Shown here: positions 34,644 through 43,679 of the stretch, piece after piece | How the letters are laid out: each line of letters begins with the position of its first letter | Position numbering within the stretch: position 1 is the stretch's first letter | NCBI RefSeq assembly: GCF_000308835.1 | Contig: NZ_BAGN01000201.1 | Span: 1-53,617 of the forward strand | Origin: Nocardia vinacea NBRC 16497 | Lineage (GTDB): Bacteria; Actinomycetota; Actinomycetes; Mycobacteriales; Mycobacteriaceae | Length of the DNA stretch: 53,617 nt | Direction of reading: 5' to 3' | Program-made: the position numbers and the translations under genes | Notes under the pieces: model-generated | What the model saw: only the letters and a program-made list of their open reading frames with translations | Database searches by the model: none | Told to the model about the DNA's origin: nothing

Positions 34644-35249
34644 TTACTCGGCGCTCTCGGACTCCGCGGCGGCCGCGGCAGCCTCTTCGGTCTCCTGCGC
34701 GGAAGCCGGCGCCGCGATGATGTTGACGATCAGGGCCTCCGGGTCACCGGCCAGGGTGACACCCTTCGGCAGTTCGATCTCGCCCGCGGTGATCTGGGTG
34801 CCCGCCTCGACGCCTTCGATCGAGACCTCGATGGACTCCGGAATGTTCAGCGCGTCGGCCTCGATGGACAGCGTAGTGACGTCCTGGGTGACCAGGGTGG
34901 CCGCGCCGGCCTCACCGACCAGCGCGATGTTCACATCGGCGGTGACCTTCTCGCCGCGCTTGACGATCAGCAGATCGGCGTGCTCGATGTAACGGCGAAT
35001 CGGGTGCACCACAACGGATTTGGTCAGCGCGAGCTGCTTCTTGCCATCGATGACGAGGTTCAGCACCGCATTGGTGCCGTGCTCGCGCAGGATGGCGGCG
35101 AAGGCTTGGGCGTTGAGCGAGAGGTGCTGCGGGTCGGCGGCGTGGCCGTACAGCACGGCGGGAACGTTGCCCGCGCGACGGGTGCGGCGGGCGGCGCCCT
35201 TGCCGAACTCCGTACGGACGGCGGCTTCGAGAAGGTTGGCGTCAGACAT
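34644..35249 (-). CDS. rplY: 50S ribosomal protein L25/Ctc
   Basis: This 201-residue long-form L25 (Ctc type) has an N-terminal 5S rRNA-binding domain (EFGKGAARRTRRAGNVPAVLYGH) and a C-terminal TL5 domain (VKRGEKVTADVNIALVGEA, GTQITAGEIELPKGV). It ends in an acidic Ala/Glu tail. It binds 5S rRNA in the 50S subunit and in the CTC form is linked with general stress. It is the promoter-proximal gene of rplY-pth. Confidence 0.96.
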   Translation of the reverse strand: MSDANLLEAAVRTEFGKGAARRTRRAGNVPAVLYGHAADPQHLSLNAQAFAAILREHGTNAVLNLVIDGKKQLALTKSVVVHPIRRYIEHADLLIVKRGEKVTADVNIALVGEAGAATLVTQDVTTLSIEADALNIPESIEVSIEGVEAGTQITAGEIELPKGVTLAGDPEALIVNIIAAPASAQETEEAAAAAAESESAE

Positions 35250-35550
35250 GACTGGATCTACTCCCTACGGCTCTTCCGGGCTGTCAACAGTGCGCCAGGG
35301 ACTGTCATCCCCCCTGGCAAAGGTTGGTCTACTCGTCGGGCGAAGACCGAACGAGGACGGCCGAGAGCCGAGCCGCGTCGATCACGGTGAACGCATTACG
35401 TCTGCGGTCACCCTCGCCGAGACAACCCGAACACCATAGCGCAAGTGTTTATGTCCAGCTGAATCGGGTGGTCGGACTGGCCGGATTGTCGTCACCCCGG
35501 TCGCGTACGCTGGAGCGGTTGCCGATCGGCCGTCTGAAAGGTTGTTGCAG
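35250..35550. other. Divergent promoter region rplY / prfC
   Basis: These 301 bases separate the rplY start from the prfC start. A -10-like TACGCT (about 35505-35510) lies some 40 bases before prfC. No gene, repeat or clear operator is seen. Confidence 0.5.
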
Positions 35551-37194
35551 TTGACCGCCTCCACTGAGGGTGTCGTCACGCCCGCCCCGCGTGGGTTGCC
35601 CGCCGAGGTCGCCCGGCGACGCACATTCGCGGTGATCTCCCACCCCGACGCGGGCAAGTCGACGCTCACCGAGGCGCTGGCGTTGCACGCCAGGATGATC
35701 TCCGAGGCGGGCGCCATCCACGGCAAGGCCGGACGCAAATCCACCGTATCGGACTGGATGGAGATGGAGAAGGCGCGCGGCATCTCGGTGAGTTCGACCG
35801 CGCTGCAGTTCAACTACCGCGCCGCGGGCTCCGATATCGATAACGTCATCAACCTGGTCGATACCCCCGGCCACTCGGATTTCTCCGAGGACACCTACCG
35901 CGTGCTCACCGCCGTCGACGCCGCCGTCATGCTCATCGACGCCGCCAAGGGGCTGGAGCCGCAGACACTGAAGTTGTTCCAGGTGTGTCGCCATCGCGGC
36001 ATCCCGGTCGTCACGGTGATCAACAAGTGGGACCGTCCGGGCCGCGCGCCGCTGGAACTGCTCGACGAGATCAGCGAGCGGATCGGTCTCACCCCGACGC
36101 CGCTGTTCCTGCCGGTCGGCATCGCTGGTGACTTCCGCGGTCTGCTGCGTCGCGGTCCCGAGGGCGCGGCCGTCGAATACATCCACTTCACTCGGACCGC
36201 GGGTGGCGCGACCATCGCGCCGGAGGAATCGATAGATCCGGAATCGGCCGAGACCCGCGAGGGTGAGGCGTGGACGACCGCCGCCGAGGAGAGCGAACTG
36301 CTATCGGCCACCGGGCAGGACCACGATCAGGAAATGTTCCTGGCCGGGCAGACCTCCCCCGTCATCTACGCCTCCGCGATGTTGAATTTCGGTGTGCGGC
36401 AACTGCTGGAGACCCTGGTCGCGCTGGCGCCTGCGCCCGGCTCGCGCGCCGATATCGGCGGCACGCCGCGCAACACCACCGATCCGTTCAGTGCGGTCGT
36501 ATTCAAGGTGCAGGCCGGAATGGATGCGGCACACCGGGATCGGCTCGCATTCATGCGGATCGTGTCCGGCGAATTCGAGCGCGGGATGGTCGTCACGCAC
36601 GCGCAGACCGGTCGGCCGTTCGCGACCAAATACGCGCTCACCGTTTTCGGGCGGGAGCGCTCGACCGTCGATACGGCCTACCCGGGCGACGTGGTCGGCC
36701 TCGTGAATGCCACCGCACTGGCGCCGGGGCACACACTGTTCGTGGACAAGAAGGTCGAGTTCCCGCCGATCCCGTCCTTCGCGCCGGAGCATTTCGCGGT
36801 GCTGCGGGCGCAGAGCGCGGGTAAGTACAAGCAGTTCCGCAAGGCCATCGACCAGCTCGATTCCGAAGGCGTGGTGCAGGTCCTGCGCAATGACGCGCGC
36901 GGCGATGCCTCACCCGTGCTCGCGGCGGTCGGCCCGATGCAGTTCGAAGTGGTCACGGCGCGGATGCTCGCGGAGTTCAATGTCGAGACGCATATGGAGC
37001 ACCTGCCCTACACGCTGGCCCGGCGCACCGATGCGGAGTCGATGGCCGAACTCGATCGGCAGCGCGGGGTCGAGGTGTTCACCCGCTCCGACGGGGCGCT
37101 GTTGGCGTTGTTCAGCGATAAGTGGCGGTTGCAATACATCGAGAAGGAGCATCCGAAGCTCACGCTCGAGCCGCTGGTCGCGGCCGCGGATTAG
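35551..37194 (+). CDS. prfC: Peptide chain release factor 3
   Basis: This translational GTPase of 547 residues has G1 SHPDAGKSTLTEAL, switch segment GISVSSTALQF, G3 VDTPGHSDFSEDTYR and G4 VINKWDR, then beta-barrel domains and an RF3 C-terminal domain (RNDARGDASPVLAAVGPMQFEVV). It recycles RF1/RF2 after termination. TTG 35551 is preferred: GAAAGG lies nine bases upstream. It stands alone, convergent with a SnoaL-like gene. Confidence 0.95.
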   Translation: MTASTEGVVTPAPRGLPAEVARRRTFAVISHPDAGKSTLTEALALHARMISEAGAIHGKAGRKSTVSDWMEMEKARGISVSSTALQFNYRAAGSDIDNVINLVDTPGHSDFSEDTYRVLTAVDAAVMLIDAAKGLEPQTLKLFQVCRHRGIPVVTVINKWDRPGRAPLELLDEISERIGLTPTPLFLPVGIAGDFRGLLRRGPEGAAVEYIHFTRTAGGATIAPEESIDPESAETREGEAWTTAAEESELLSATGQDHDQEMFLAGQTSPVIYASAMLNFGVRQLLETLVALAPAPGSRADIGGTPRNTTDPFSAVVFKVQAGMDAAHRDRLAFMRIVSGEFERGMVVTHAQTGRPFATKYALTVFGRERSTVDTAYPGDVVGLVNATALAPGHTLFVDKKVEFPPIPSFAPEHFAVLRAQSAGKYKQFRKAIDQLDSEGVVQVLRNDARGDASPVLAAVGPMQFEVVTARMLAEFNVETHMEHLPYTLARRTDAESMAELDRQRGVEVFTRSDGALLALFSDKWRLQYIEKEHPKLTLEPLVAAAD

Positions 37195-37204
37195 GGATTG
37201 CCGT

Positions 37205-37756
37205 TCACCCGGCCTCAGGCTCCGCCTCCGGCGCGGTCTCCCGCCGCAGCGGGGTGGCGCCGGGCTCGCGCTCGACCGGCGCGATGCCGTCCTCACGCGT
37301 GATCAGCCCCCATCGACTCGATGTCAGGCGCAGGCTCGGCAGATCACTGAGCGAGAGCACCACCTCATAGGTGCGCTCATATCCGGTATGCGCGATGCGC
37401 CAGCGACCGTCATTGCAGCGGACGTAGCGATCGGTGTAGAACGCCGCGCCGCGCAACAGCATGTTGTGCGCCGGTATCAGCACGGTATCGGCGAGATACC
37501 AAGTGCCGGTAGCGGTGTCACCGTCGACATCGATCTCCGGATGGTCGCATCGATGCTCGGTGATGACATGCGGACCGAGGGTGTTGCGCATGAACGCCAG
37601 GAACGCATCCCGCGACTCGAACTGCAGGTATTCGCTGTAGGTAGCGGTCGCCTCCGGGATCATGGTGTCCGCAAATTCATCCCACGACTTGGTGTCGAGG
37701 GTGCGCAGATACCTGAACTTCAGGCGACTGATCGCTGACACAGCATCCTGGTCCAT
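37205..37756 (-). CDS. SnoaL-like (NTF2-fold) protein
   Basis: This 183-residue protein has the cone-shaped SnoaL/NTF2-like pattern: AISRLKFRYLRTLDTKSWDEFADTMIPEATATYSEY, then GPHVITEHRCDHPEIDVDGDTATGTWYLAD and DRYVRCNDGRWRIAHTGYERTYE. The His in TEHRCDHPEI and the Asp of KSWDEF are where dehydratase or isomerase members keep catalytic residues. The substrate is unknown. The C-terminal 25 residues are Pro/Glu/Ala rich and probably disordered. Confidence 0.82.
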   Translation of the reverse strand: MDQDAVSAISRLKFRYLRTLDTKSWDEFADTMIPEATATYSEYLQFESRDAFLAFMRNTLGPHVITEHRCDHPEIDVDGDTATGTWYLADTVLIPAHNMLLRGAAFYTDRYVRCNDGRWRIAHTGYERTYEVVLSLSDLPSLRLTSSRWGLITREDGIAPVEREPGATPLRRETAPEAEPEAG

Positions 37757-37856
37757 AACTCAACAATCCCATTCGAAGTCGCCGCGCTACGGAGATTGGG
37801 AGATTTGTATCAGATTGCTATCAGTTCGAGCCGAAATCGGCGGTCTACCGCACGGA

Positions 37857-38735
37857 TCAATTCCCGATGGTGAAGCAGGTGTTGCAGAAATCGCTGCCGA
37901 ATTCGGTCAGCCGCAGACTCTTGCGCACGATCTTGGGGGCGCGTCCGGCCTTCTTCAGCGCCGCCTCGACCACCGGCTGCACCTCGAGCACCATGTACCG
38001 GCTGAGCACCACCGGGTCATCGGAAACCTGGGTCAGGCCGAGACGGTTGAGGTTGATCAGATAGGTGCGGGCACGGTCCGGATAACGGACACCGGCCTGT
38101 TCCGGAACCGAGGTGAGATCACCGGTTACCAACTCCGAGCCGATGCCGAGCGGACGGTTGGTGCGCACATCGACCGACGGCTGCGGACCGTTCAATGCCA
38201 TGAACCGCAGAATGCGCGCCTCGTCCGGAGCCAACTCGTCGAGGATCCGGTCATAGGCGGGATGTACGTCGTCGGTGAAGTAGACATCGGCCGAGCGGGC
38301 GAGCAGCGCATCGCCACGGCGACGCAATTCTTCGCTACTGGCCGAGTGCAGCGGCGCGCCGATGCCGATCGGCGCGGGCTGCGTCGCGCCATTGGAAGTC
38401 GGTACGTAGCTGACGATTTCGCGCACCGAGCCCTCGGTGACGCCGAGCGCGCTGCGCGCGATGGAGCGCAACGCATTACCGGTGCGCTCGGCGATATCCG
38501 CAGACGACTCACCGTCGAGCGCGGCCTGGGTGATCTCCTTGGTCACCTCATAGGTCGTCTCGACGGCCCACTGGCTGCCGCGCACCACGGTGCCCGCCGC
38601 GAGCCCCGCCGCTCGGAACACACCGCGAATCAGCCGCGCCTCATTGCTGATCTGCCGCTGTTCGACATCCGAGCTGCGCTCCACCGAGCGGGAACCGGCC
38701 CGGGCTACGTCCTGTCCGGTCCTGTCGTCTGTCAC
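37857..38735 (-). CDS. Abi-alpha (DUF4393)-like protein, copy 1
   Basis: This 292-residue protein resembles the Abi-alpha/DUF4393 family. The N-terminal half is helical and amphipathic (ARLIRGVFRAAGLAAGTVVRGSQWAVETTYEVTKEITQAALDGE). The C-terminal half is conserved with copy 2: HPAYDRILDELAPDEARILRF, GPQPSVDVRTNRPLGIG, LINLNRLGLTQV, and FGSDFCNTCF. The family was first linked to phage abortive infection, but its mechanism is unknown. The GTG start follows GGAGAG. It is divergent from the DUF445 gene, beyond which lies copy 2. Confidence 0.75.
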   Translation of the reverse strand: MTDDRTGQDVARAGSRSVERSSDVEQRQISNEARLIRGVFRAAGLAAGTVVRGSQWAVETTYEVTKEITQAALDGESSADIAERTGNALRSIARSALGVTEGSVREIVSYVPTSNGATQPAPIGIGAPLHSASSEELRRRGDALLARSADVYFTDDVHPAYDRILDELAPDEARILRFMALNGPQPSVDVRTNRPLGIGSELVTGDLTSVPEQAGVRYPDRARTYLINLNRLGLTQVSDDPVVLSRYMVLEVQPVVEAALKKAGRAPKIVRKSLRLTEFGSDFCNTCFTIGN

Positions 38736-39066
38736 GTTCTCTCCGATGTATTGCCAAGTGAACGAATACGCCCACAGATTATTGCCCGCCAGCCTTCCAG
38801 GTATGCCTTACCGCGAGCCGAGTGGGCCAGCAAACACGCCGACCCCTGCTGTCGGACGCGTGATCGTCGCCATTGTCTCCGCCGCCGGTTGACACTACGA
38901 CATTCTGGACACACAGTGTGACTGATGTCTCAGACAATCTGCTGTGGCTCGGGACACTCGCGATGGACCGGCGTCTCGACCTCACAGTAGGGTCCGTCTG
39001 CCGACTGGGTGCTAGTTTGGGTTGCCGGTGAGGCGGCGGTCACCGGTATATCGGCAGGAGGGTGTC
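38736..39066. promoter_or_regulatory. Divergent promoter region of the Abi-alpha/DUF445 module
   Basis: On the plus strand, TTGACA (38889-38894), 17 bases, then CACAGT (38912-38917) form a plausible SigA promoter for the DUF445 gene. A palindrome CACACAGTGTG (38910-38920) overlaps the -10, a good place for a repressor. No other gene is seen in these 331 bases. Confidence 0.5.
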
Positions 39067-40389
39067 GTGTTGGAGAGTGTTTTCGGGGTGCACCCGACGG
39101 TCCTCCTGGAGTTAGTGACCATCCCGCTTTTCACTGGCATCATCGGATACATCACCAACTGGACCGGCATCCTGATGTTGTTCAAGCCGGTCGCCTTCCA
39201 CGGTATTCGTTTACCCGGTTTGCGCGCGTTGTTTCCCTTCCTGCCCAAGCGAATTCAGGTGCTGCCGCTGCTGAGCTACGACGGCCGAATGGGCTGGCAG
39301 GGCATTGTGCCCTCGCGCGCGGACAAAATGGCGAGCATCGCGGTCGACAAGGGGTTGGCAAAACTCGGTAGCGTCGCCGACTTCTACCGCGAGCTGGAGC
39401 CGGACAAGCTCGCCGAACATCTCGCCACTATCGCCGACGCGCAGATCAAGGACATAGTCGAAGAAATCCTGCGCCGCGAACATCCGCAACTCTGGTACAA
39501 CCTGCCGACCGGGGTGCGCGACATGATTCACGCGCGGGTCCGCCAGCAGCTGCCCGATATTCTGCGCGAGCTGACCGAGGAATTGGGCGCCAATATCGAT
39601 CAGCTGCTGGACGTCAAGCAGATGGTCATCCGTTATTTCCAGGCGCGTCCGCATCTGCTCAACACCCTTTTTCAGGTGCTCGGCGCCAAAGAACTGCGCT
39701 TCATGCAGAACTTCGGTTTCTACTTCGGCGCGCCGATGGGTGTGGTGCTGGTCGCCGTATTGCATCTGACCGGCTGGTCGTCGCTGGTGGTGCTGCCGAT
39801 CGGCGGTGTCGTGATCGGCTGGGTGGTCAACTGGATCGGCCTGAATATGATCTTCGCGCCCGCGTACCCGAAGTGGTGGTGCCCGTGGCGGCAGGGTCTG
39901 CTGATCAAGCGGCAGCTCGAAATCACCGACGGCTATGCGGAATTGGTCTCCAGTCAGGTGATGACCGTCGCCAACATCGGTGACGAGTTGCTGAACGGCC
40001 CGCGCTCGGACCGGACCATGCAGATGCTCGAGGACACGCTGCGCCCAGCCGCGGACCGGGCGCTCGGACCGGCCCGACCGGCGGTGAAGTTCATGCTCGG
40101 CAGCCGGGAGTACGACTCGCTGCAGTCGACGCTGACCACCGAGGCGATGTCCATCGCGCCCATCGCCTTCGCGGATCCGGACTTCAACGTCCAGCAGGGT
40201 AGACAAATCAACGACTACATCGCCAAACAGATGTCGGCGCTATCGCCTCCCGACTTCGTGGATATGCTGCGATCGGCCATCAAACAGGACGAATGGCTCC
40301 TTTTTCTGCATGGCGGCGTGTTGGGGCTCTTCGCCGGATACGCTCACATCCTGATCTTCGGAACGGGAGTGGCGACAACATGGCTATGA
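39067..40389 (+). CDS. DUF445 family membrane protein
   Basis: This 440-residue protein has a duplicated DUF445 signature, GYITNWTGILMLFKP near the N-terminus and GWVVNWIGLNMIFAP in the middle. Each sits at the end of a hydrophobic helix, and a last helix (HGGVLGLFAGYAHILIFG) closes the protein. The cytosolic stretches are rich in charged helices. DUF445 proteins (YheB/YjiN type) have no settled function. GTG 39067 is selected by AGGAGGG four bases upstream. The stop overlaps the start of Abi-alpha copy 2 by 10 bases, so the two are coupled and probably act together. Confidence 0.85.
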   Translation: MLESVFGVHPTVLLELVTIPLFTGIIGYITNWTGILMLFKPVAFHGIRLPGLRALFPFLPKRIQVLPLLSYDGRMGWQGIVPSRADKMASIAVDKGLAKLGSVADFYRELEPDKLAEHLATIADAQIKDIVEEILRREHPQLWYNLPTGVRDMIHARVRQQLPDILRELTEELGANIDQLLDVKQMVIRYFQARPHLLNTLFQVLGAKELRFMQNFGFYFGAPMGVVLVAVLHLTGWSSLVVLPIGGVVIGWVVNWIGLNMIFAPAYPKWWCPWRQGLLIKRQLEITDGYAELVSSQVMTVANIGDELLNGPRSDRTMQMLEDTLRPAADRALGPARPAVKFMLGSREYDSLQSTLTTEAMSIAPIAFADPDFNVQQGRQINDYIAKQMSALSPPDFVDMLRSAIKQDEWLLFLHGGVLGLFAGYAHILIFGTGVATTWL

Positions 40390-41309
40390 CGGAAGCTGGC
40401 GGCGAGGATCTGCGGGCCGCCGGGCAGGGCTCCGAGCGAACCGAGCAGTCCGAAGTGGCCGAAACCCCAAGAACTTCCGAGTCGTCGACATCCGAGCAAT
40501 CGACGGAGATCGCGCGGCTGCCGGTCAACGCGGTCGAGCAGAAGCGGCAGCCCGGCTCGGTGCGCAAGACCGTTCGCGCGACCACCGGTGTCGCCAGGGT
40601 CGCGGTGAGCGCGGCGGCCGAGGTGACCGCGTGGGGCATCGACACCGCCCTCGGCGTCGGCGCCACCGTGGTGCGCGGCAGTATCGCGGGAACTCCCCCG
40701 CGTGAGGTGCTCGCGGAGGCGGAGGCGGAGGTTCGTGACGCGGTGCGGCGCGCGTTGCGTCTGCCCGCTACACCCGAACAGCCCACGTCCGATGCCGTTC
40801 CCACTTTGCGTGAGCAGGGGGCCGCGCTGCTGCGGCTGTCGGCGAGCACGCAGGGCGAGCACCACGAAACCCACCCGGCCTTCGCGCGCATGCTCGAGGA
40901 GCTGACACCCGATGAGGCGCGGATCCTGCGCTTCCTGCACCTCGACGGCCCGCAGCCCTCGATCGATATCCGCGCCGGACGGCCGCGCGGCATCGGTGTC
41001 GAGCGAATCATCTCCGGACTCAACCTGATCGGTGAGCACGCGGGCCTGCGCTTCCCCAACCGGATCCAGCAGTACCTGCCGAACCTGCGCCGCCTCGGAC
41101 TGATCGAATTCGTCAAGGAGCCGGTGGGCAATCCGAACCGCTACCAACTCCTCGAAGCCCAATCCCCGGTCCGAGAAGTGTTGAAGCGCTCCGGTTTCGG
41201 TACCAAGGTCTACTACCGCAGCATCGCACTCACCGGCTTCGGCGCGGACTTCGTGCAAACCTGCCTGCCGGTCGTGGTCCAGGACGGGCGCGTCTCCGGC
41301 ACCAGCTGA
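40380..41309 (+). CDS. Abi-alpha (DUF4393)-like protein, copy 2
   Basis: This 309-residue paralogue of copy 1 has a Ser/Glu/Thr-rich N-terminus of about 50 residues, then an Ala/Val-rich amphipathic stretch (TTGVARVAVSAAAEVTAWGIDTALGVGATVVRG). The shared C-terminal block follows: HPAFARMLEELTPDEARILRF, GPQPSIDIRAGRPRGIG, LPNLRRLGLIEF and FGADFVQTCL. ATG 40380 overlaps the DUF445 stop; ATG 40386 is an alternative. The C-terminal domain looks like a winged-helix-type fold, but that is inference. Confidence 0.75.
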   Translation: MAMTEAGGEDLRAAGQGSERTEQSEVAETPRTSESSTSEQSTEIARLPVNAVEQKRQPGSVRKTVRATTGVARVAVSAAAEVTAWGIDTALGVGATVVRGSIAGTPPREVLAEAEAEVRDAVRRALRLPATPEQPTSDAVPTLREQGAALLRLSASTQGEHHETHPAFARMLEELTPDEARILRFLHLDGPQPSIDIRAGRPRGIGVERIISGLNLIGEHAGLRFPNRIQQYLPNLRRLGLIEFVKEPVGNPNRYQLLEAQSPVREVLKRSGFGTKVYYRSIALTGFGADFVQTCLPVVVQDGRVSGTS

Positions 41310-41352
41310 ACCACCACCCATCGAGGCGAGTCGAATGGCGGTTGTCGAGGGT

Positions 41353-41397
41353 AGTCGAATGGCGGTTCTGGACGGGGTGTGGAGCAGCCATTCAACT
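41353..41397. terminator. Hairpin between convergent Abi-alpha copy 2 and ABC-F genes
   Basis: AGTCGAATGGCGG and CAGCCATTCAACT pair at 11 of 13 positions. The left arm also repeats 24 bases upstream (AGTCGAATGGCGGTT at 41329-41343 and 41353-41367). There is no T-run, so it may be a bidirectional GC-type terminator. Confidence 0.5.
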
Positions 41398-41416
41398 AAC
41401 GTCGACGGGGTGGGGA

Positions 41417-43279
41417 TTAGGCGGTGTCGGCCAGTTCCAGCCAGCGTTCTTCGGCGGATTCTTTTTCTGTCACAACTTGTTTCAGTTCGGCGCCCAGGGT
41501 GATCAGTTTGTCGGGGTCGGTGGCGGCGTCGGCGAGGGCGGTGTGGAGGCGCTGCTCGCGTTCGGTCAGTTTGTCGATGGTGCGCTCTAGTTTGGCCAGC
41601 TCCTTGCGGGCGGCGCGGTAGGCGGCGGAGTCGGTGGCGGGAGCTTCGGCGGACTTGGAGTCGGTGGCTCGCGTTGTGGCGGAGCTCGATGCGGCGCGCT
41701 TTTTCAGGTATTCATCGATGCCGCCGGGCAGGTTGGTGAGTTTTCCATCGCCGAACAGGGCCCAGGTGGAGTCGCAGATGCGCTCGATCAGATAGCGGTC
41801 GTGGCTGATCACGACCAGCGTGCCCGCCCAATTGTCGAGTAGGTCTTCCAGTTGTTGCAGGGTGTCGATGTCCAGGTCGTTGGTCGGCTCGTCGAGGAGC
41901 AGAACATTCGGTTCGGACATCAGGATCCGGGTCAGTTGTAGCCTGCGGCGCTCGCCACCGGATAGGTCGCCGACCGGGGTGCGCTGCCGGGCCGGGGTGA
42001 AGCCCAGGCGCTCGGCCAGCTGGCCCGCGGAAATTTCCTTATCGCCCAGCATGATTCGCTGCGCGATCTGCTGTACCGCCTCCAGCACCCGCAGATCGGT
42101 CGGCAGGTCGTCGAGTTCCTGACGTAGCCAACCGATCTGAACCGTCTGGCCCTGAATGCGTTTGCCCGCGGCGGGTTCGACGGCACCGGCCAGCGTGCGT
42201 AGCAGGGTCGTCTTGCCGGAGCCGTTCACACCGACCAGGCCGACGCGCTCCCCCGGCGCCAGGCGCCAGGTCAAGTCGCGCACCAACTCGCGGCCGTCCG
42301 GGGTGGTGAGGGTGGTGTCCTCGAGTTCGATGACGACGCGGCCCAGGCGCTTTCGCGCGAATGCGGCCAGCGAGACGTTGTCGCGCGGCGGCGGCACATC
42401 GGCGATCAGCGCCTCGGCCGCCTCCACCCGATAGCGCGGCTTGGAGGTGCGGGCCTTCGCACCGCGCCGCAACCAGGCCAACTCCTTGCGCGCCAGATTC
42501 GTGCGCCTGGCCTCGGAGGCATCGGCCTGCCGGGCCCGCTCGGCGCGCGCGAAAATCCAGTCGCCGTAACCGCCTTCATAGCTTTCGACCTTGCCGCCGA
42601 CGACCTCCCAGGTGTCGGTGGCGACGGTGTCGAGGAACCAGCGATCGTGGGTCACGACCACCAGCGCGCTGCGACGCTCCAGCAGATGTTGAGCCAGCCA
42701 CTGCACGCCCTCGACATCGAGGTGGTTGGTCGGCTCGTCGAGCACGAGCAGATCGAGGTCGCGAACCAGCGCGGCGGCCAGCGCGACGCGGCGGCGCTCG
42801 CCACCGGAGAGATTGTCGACGGAAGTATCCAGACCGAGGCCCTCGATCCCGATCCCCTCCATCACCGACCGGATGCGCGGATTCGAGGCCCATTCGTGTT
42901 CGGCCACGCCGTAATCATCTCGGCGCTCCCGGGGCCCCCCGTGGTCACGCAAGCTACCGCCTCCGTGCCCGTCGCTCGCGCCGGGGGGCATCGTGTCATC
43001 GGCCAGCCCCGCCAGCACCACGGATCCGACGGTCGCGCCCGCGGGAAGTACACCGCGCTGGGTCACCACCGCCATGCGCAGCCCGCCGACCCGGCTCACC
43101 CGGCCGCTGTCGGGCGGCTCGAGACCGGTCAGCACCTCCAACAGGGTGGTCTTGCCGCCGCCGTTGAGGCCGACGACACCGATCCGCTCGCCCGCGTGGA
43201 TGCCGAGCGAAACATTGTCCAGGAGCGGTTTGATACCGAAGCTCTTGGAGACCTGTTCGAGATTGATCAGGTTGGACAT
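41417..43279 (-). CDS. ABC-F family ATPase with an inserted Gly/Arg-rich segment
   Basis: This 620-residue soluble protein has two ABC domains: Walker A GLNGGGKTT (38-46) and GVNGSGKTT, signatures LSGGERRRV and LSGGERRRL, Walker B LLVLDEPTNHLD and LLLDEPTNDLD. It ends in a coiled-coil (about residues 535-620) like Uup. ABC-F proteins act on the ribosome (translation rescue, antibiotic protection) and do not transport. ATG 43279 follows GGAAGGATCC. Residues about 95-126 form an unusual Gly/Asp/Arg-rich insertion between Walker A and the first signature. Confidence 0.9.
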   Translation of the reverse strand: MSNLINLEQVSKSFGIKPLLDNVSLGIHAGERIGVVGLNGGGKTTLLEVLTGLEPPDSGRVSRVGGLRMAVVTQRGVLPAGATVGSVVLAGLADDTMPPGASDGHGGGSLRDHGGPRERRDDYGVAEHEWASNPRIRSVMEGIGIEGLGLDTSVDNLSGGERRRVALAAALVRDLDLLVLDEPTNHLDVEGVQWLAQHLLERRSALVVVTHDRWFLDTVATDTWEVVGGKVESYEGGYGDWIFARAERARQADASEARRTNLARKELAWLRRGAKARTSKPRYRVEAAEALIADVPPPRDNVSLAAFARKRLGRVVIELEDTTLTTPDGRELVRDLTWRLAPGERVGLVGVNGSGKTTLLRTLAGAVEPAAGKRIQGQTVQIGWLRQELDDLPTDLRVLEAVQQIAQRIMLGDKEISAGQLAERLGFTPARQRTPVGDLSGGERRRLQLTRILMSEPNVLLLDEPTNDLDIDTLQQLEDLLDNWAGTLVVISHDRYLIERICDSTWALFGDGKLTNLPGGIDEYLKKRAASSSATTRATDSKSAEAPATDSAAYRAARKELAKLERTIDKLTEREQRLHTALADAATDPDKLITLGAELKQVVTEKESAEERWLELADTA

Positions 43280-43679
43280 GGATCCTTCCGAGTCATGCGC
43301 GGGGCGAGCACTCGCCCCGCGCAAGCGTACCGAGCACCCCGGACGCACCGCCGCCGCACCGAACGCCCGCGCCGTTGCCGCCGCCCGGACCCGCTCCACG
43401 CCGCGCACTCGTTCTCATCGCTGCGGCGGAGTCACCCAGGGCGATCGTGATCACCACAGTCGCCCGCGGCGGTGACATCCTCCGGGATAGCGAACCGAAG
43501 ACCGCGGCGACTTGCGCGACGAACGGCGTTCGTTTAGAGTCATCTCAACGAACATCGTTCGTTACGAACAATGTTAGCAATGGCGCTCCTGAGATACAGC
43601 CGCAGAATGGGAGCCCAGCCTCGAGATCGAGGTGAGTGGGGCGGCACGGTTTCAACTACGCCTTTATCTGGAGGTTCTC
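43280..43679. promoter_or_regulatory. Upstream region of the LLM oxidoreductase with GAAC/GTTC palindromes
   Basis: Two perfect 13-bp palindromes lie here, CGAACGGCGTTCG (43520-43532) and GTTCGTTACGAAC (43557-43569). An overlapping AACGAAC-type inverted repeat lies around 43547-43563. They are 110-160 bases before the LLM gene start and look like binding sites of a TetR- or MarR-type regulator. No such regulator gene is adjacent. The rest of the 400 bases shows no gene. Confidence 0.55.
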
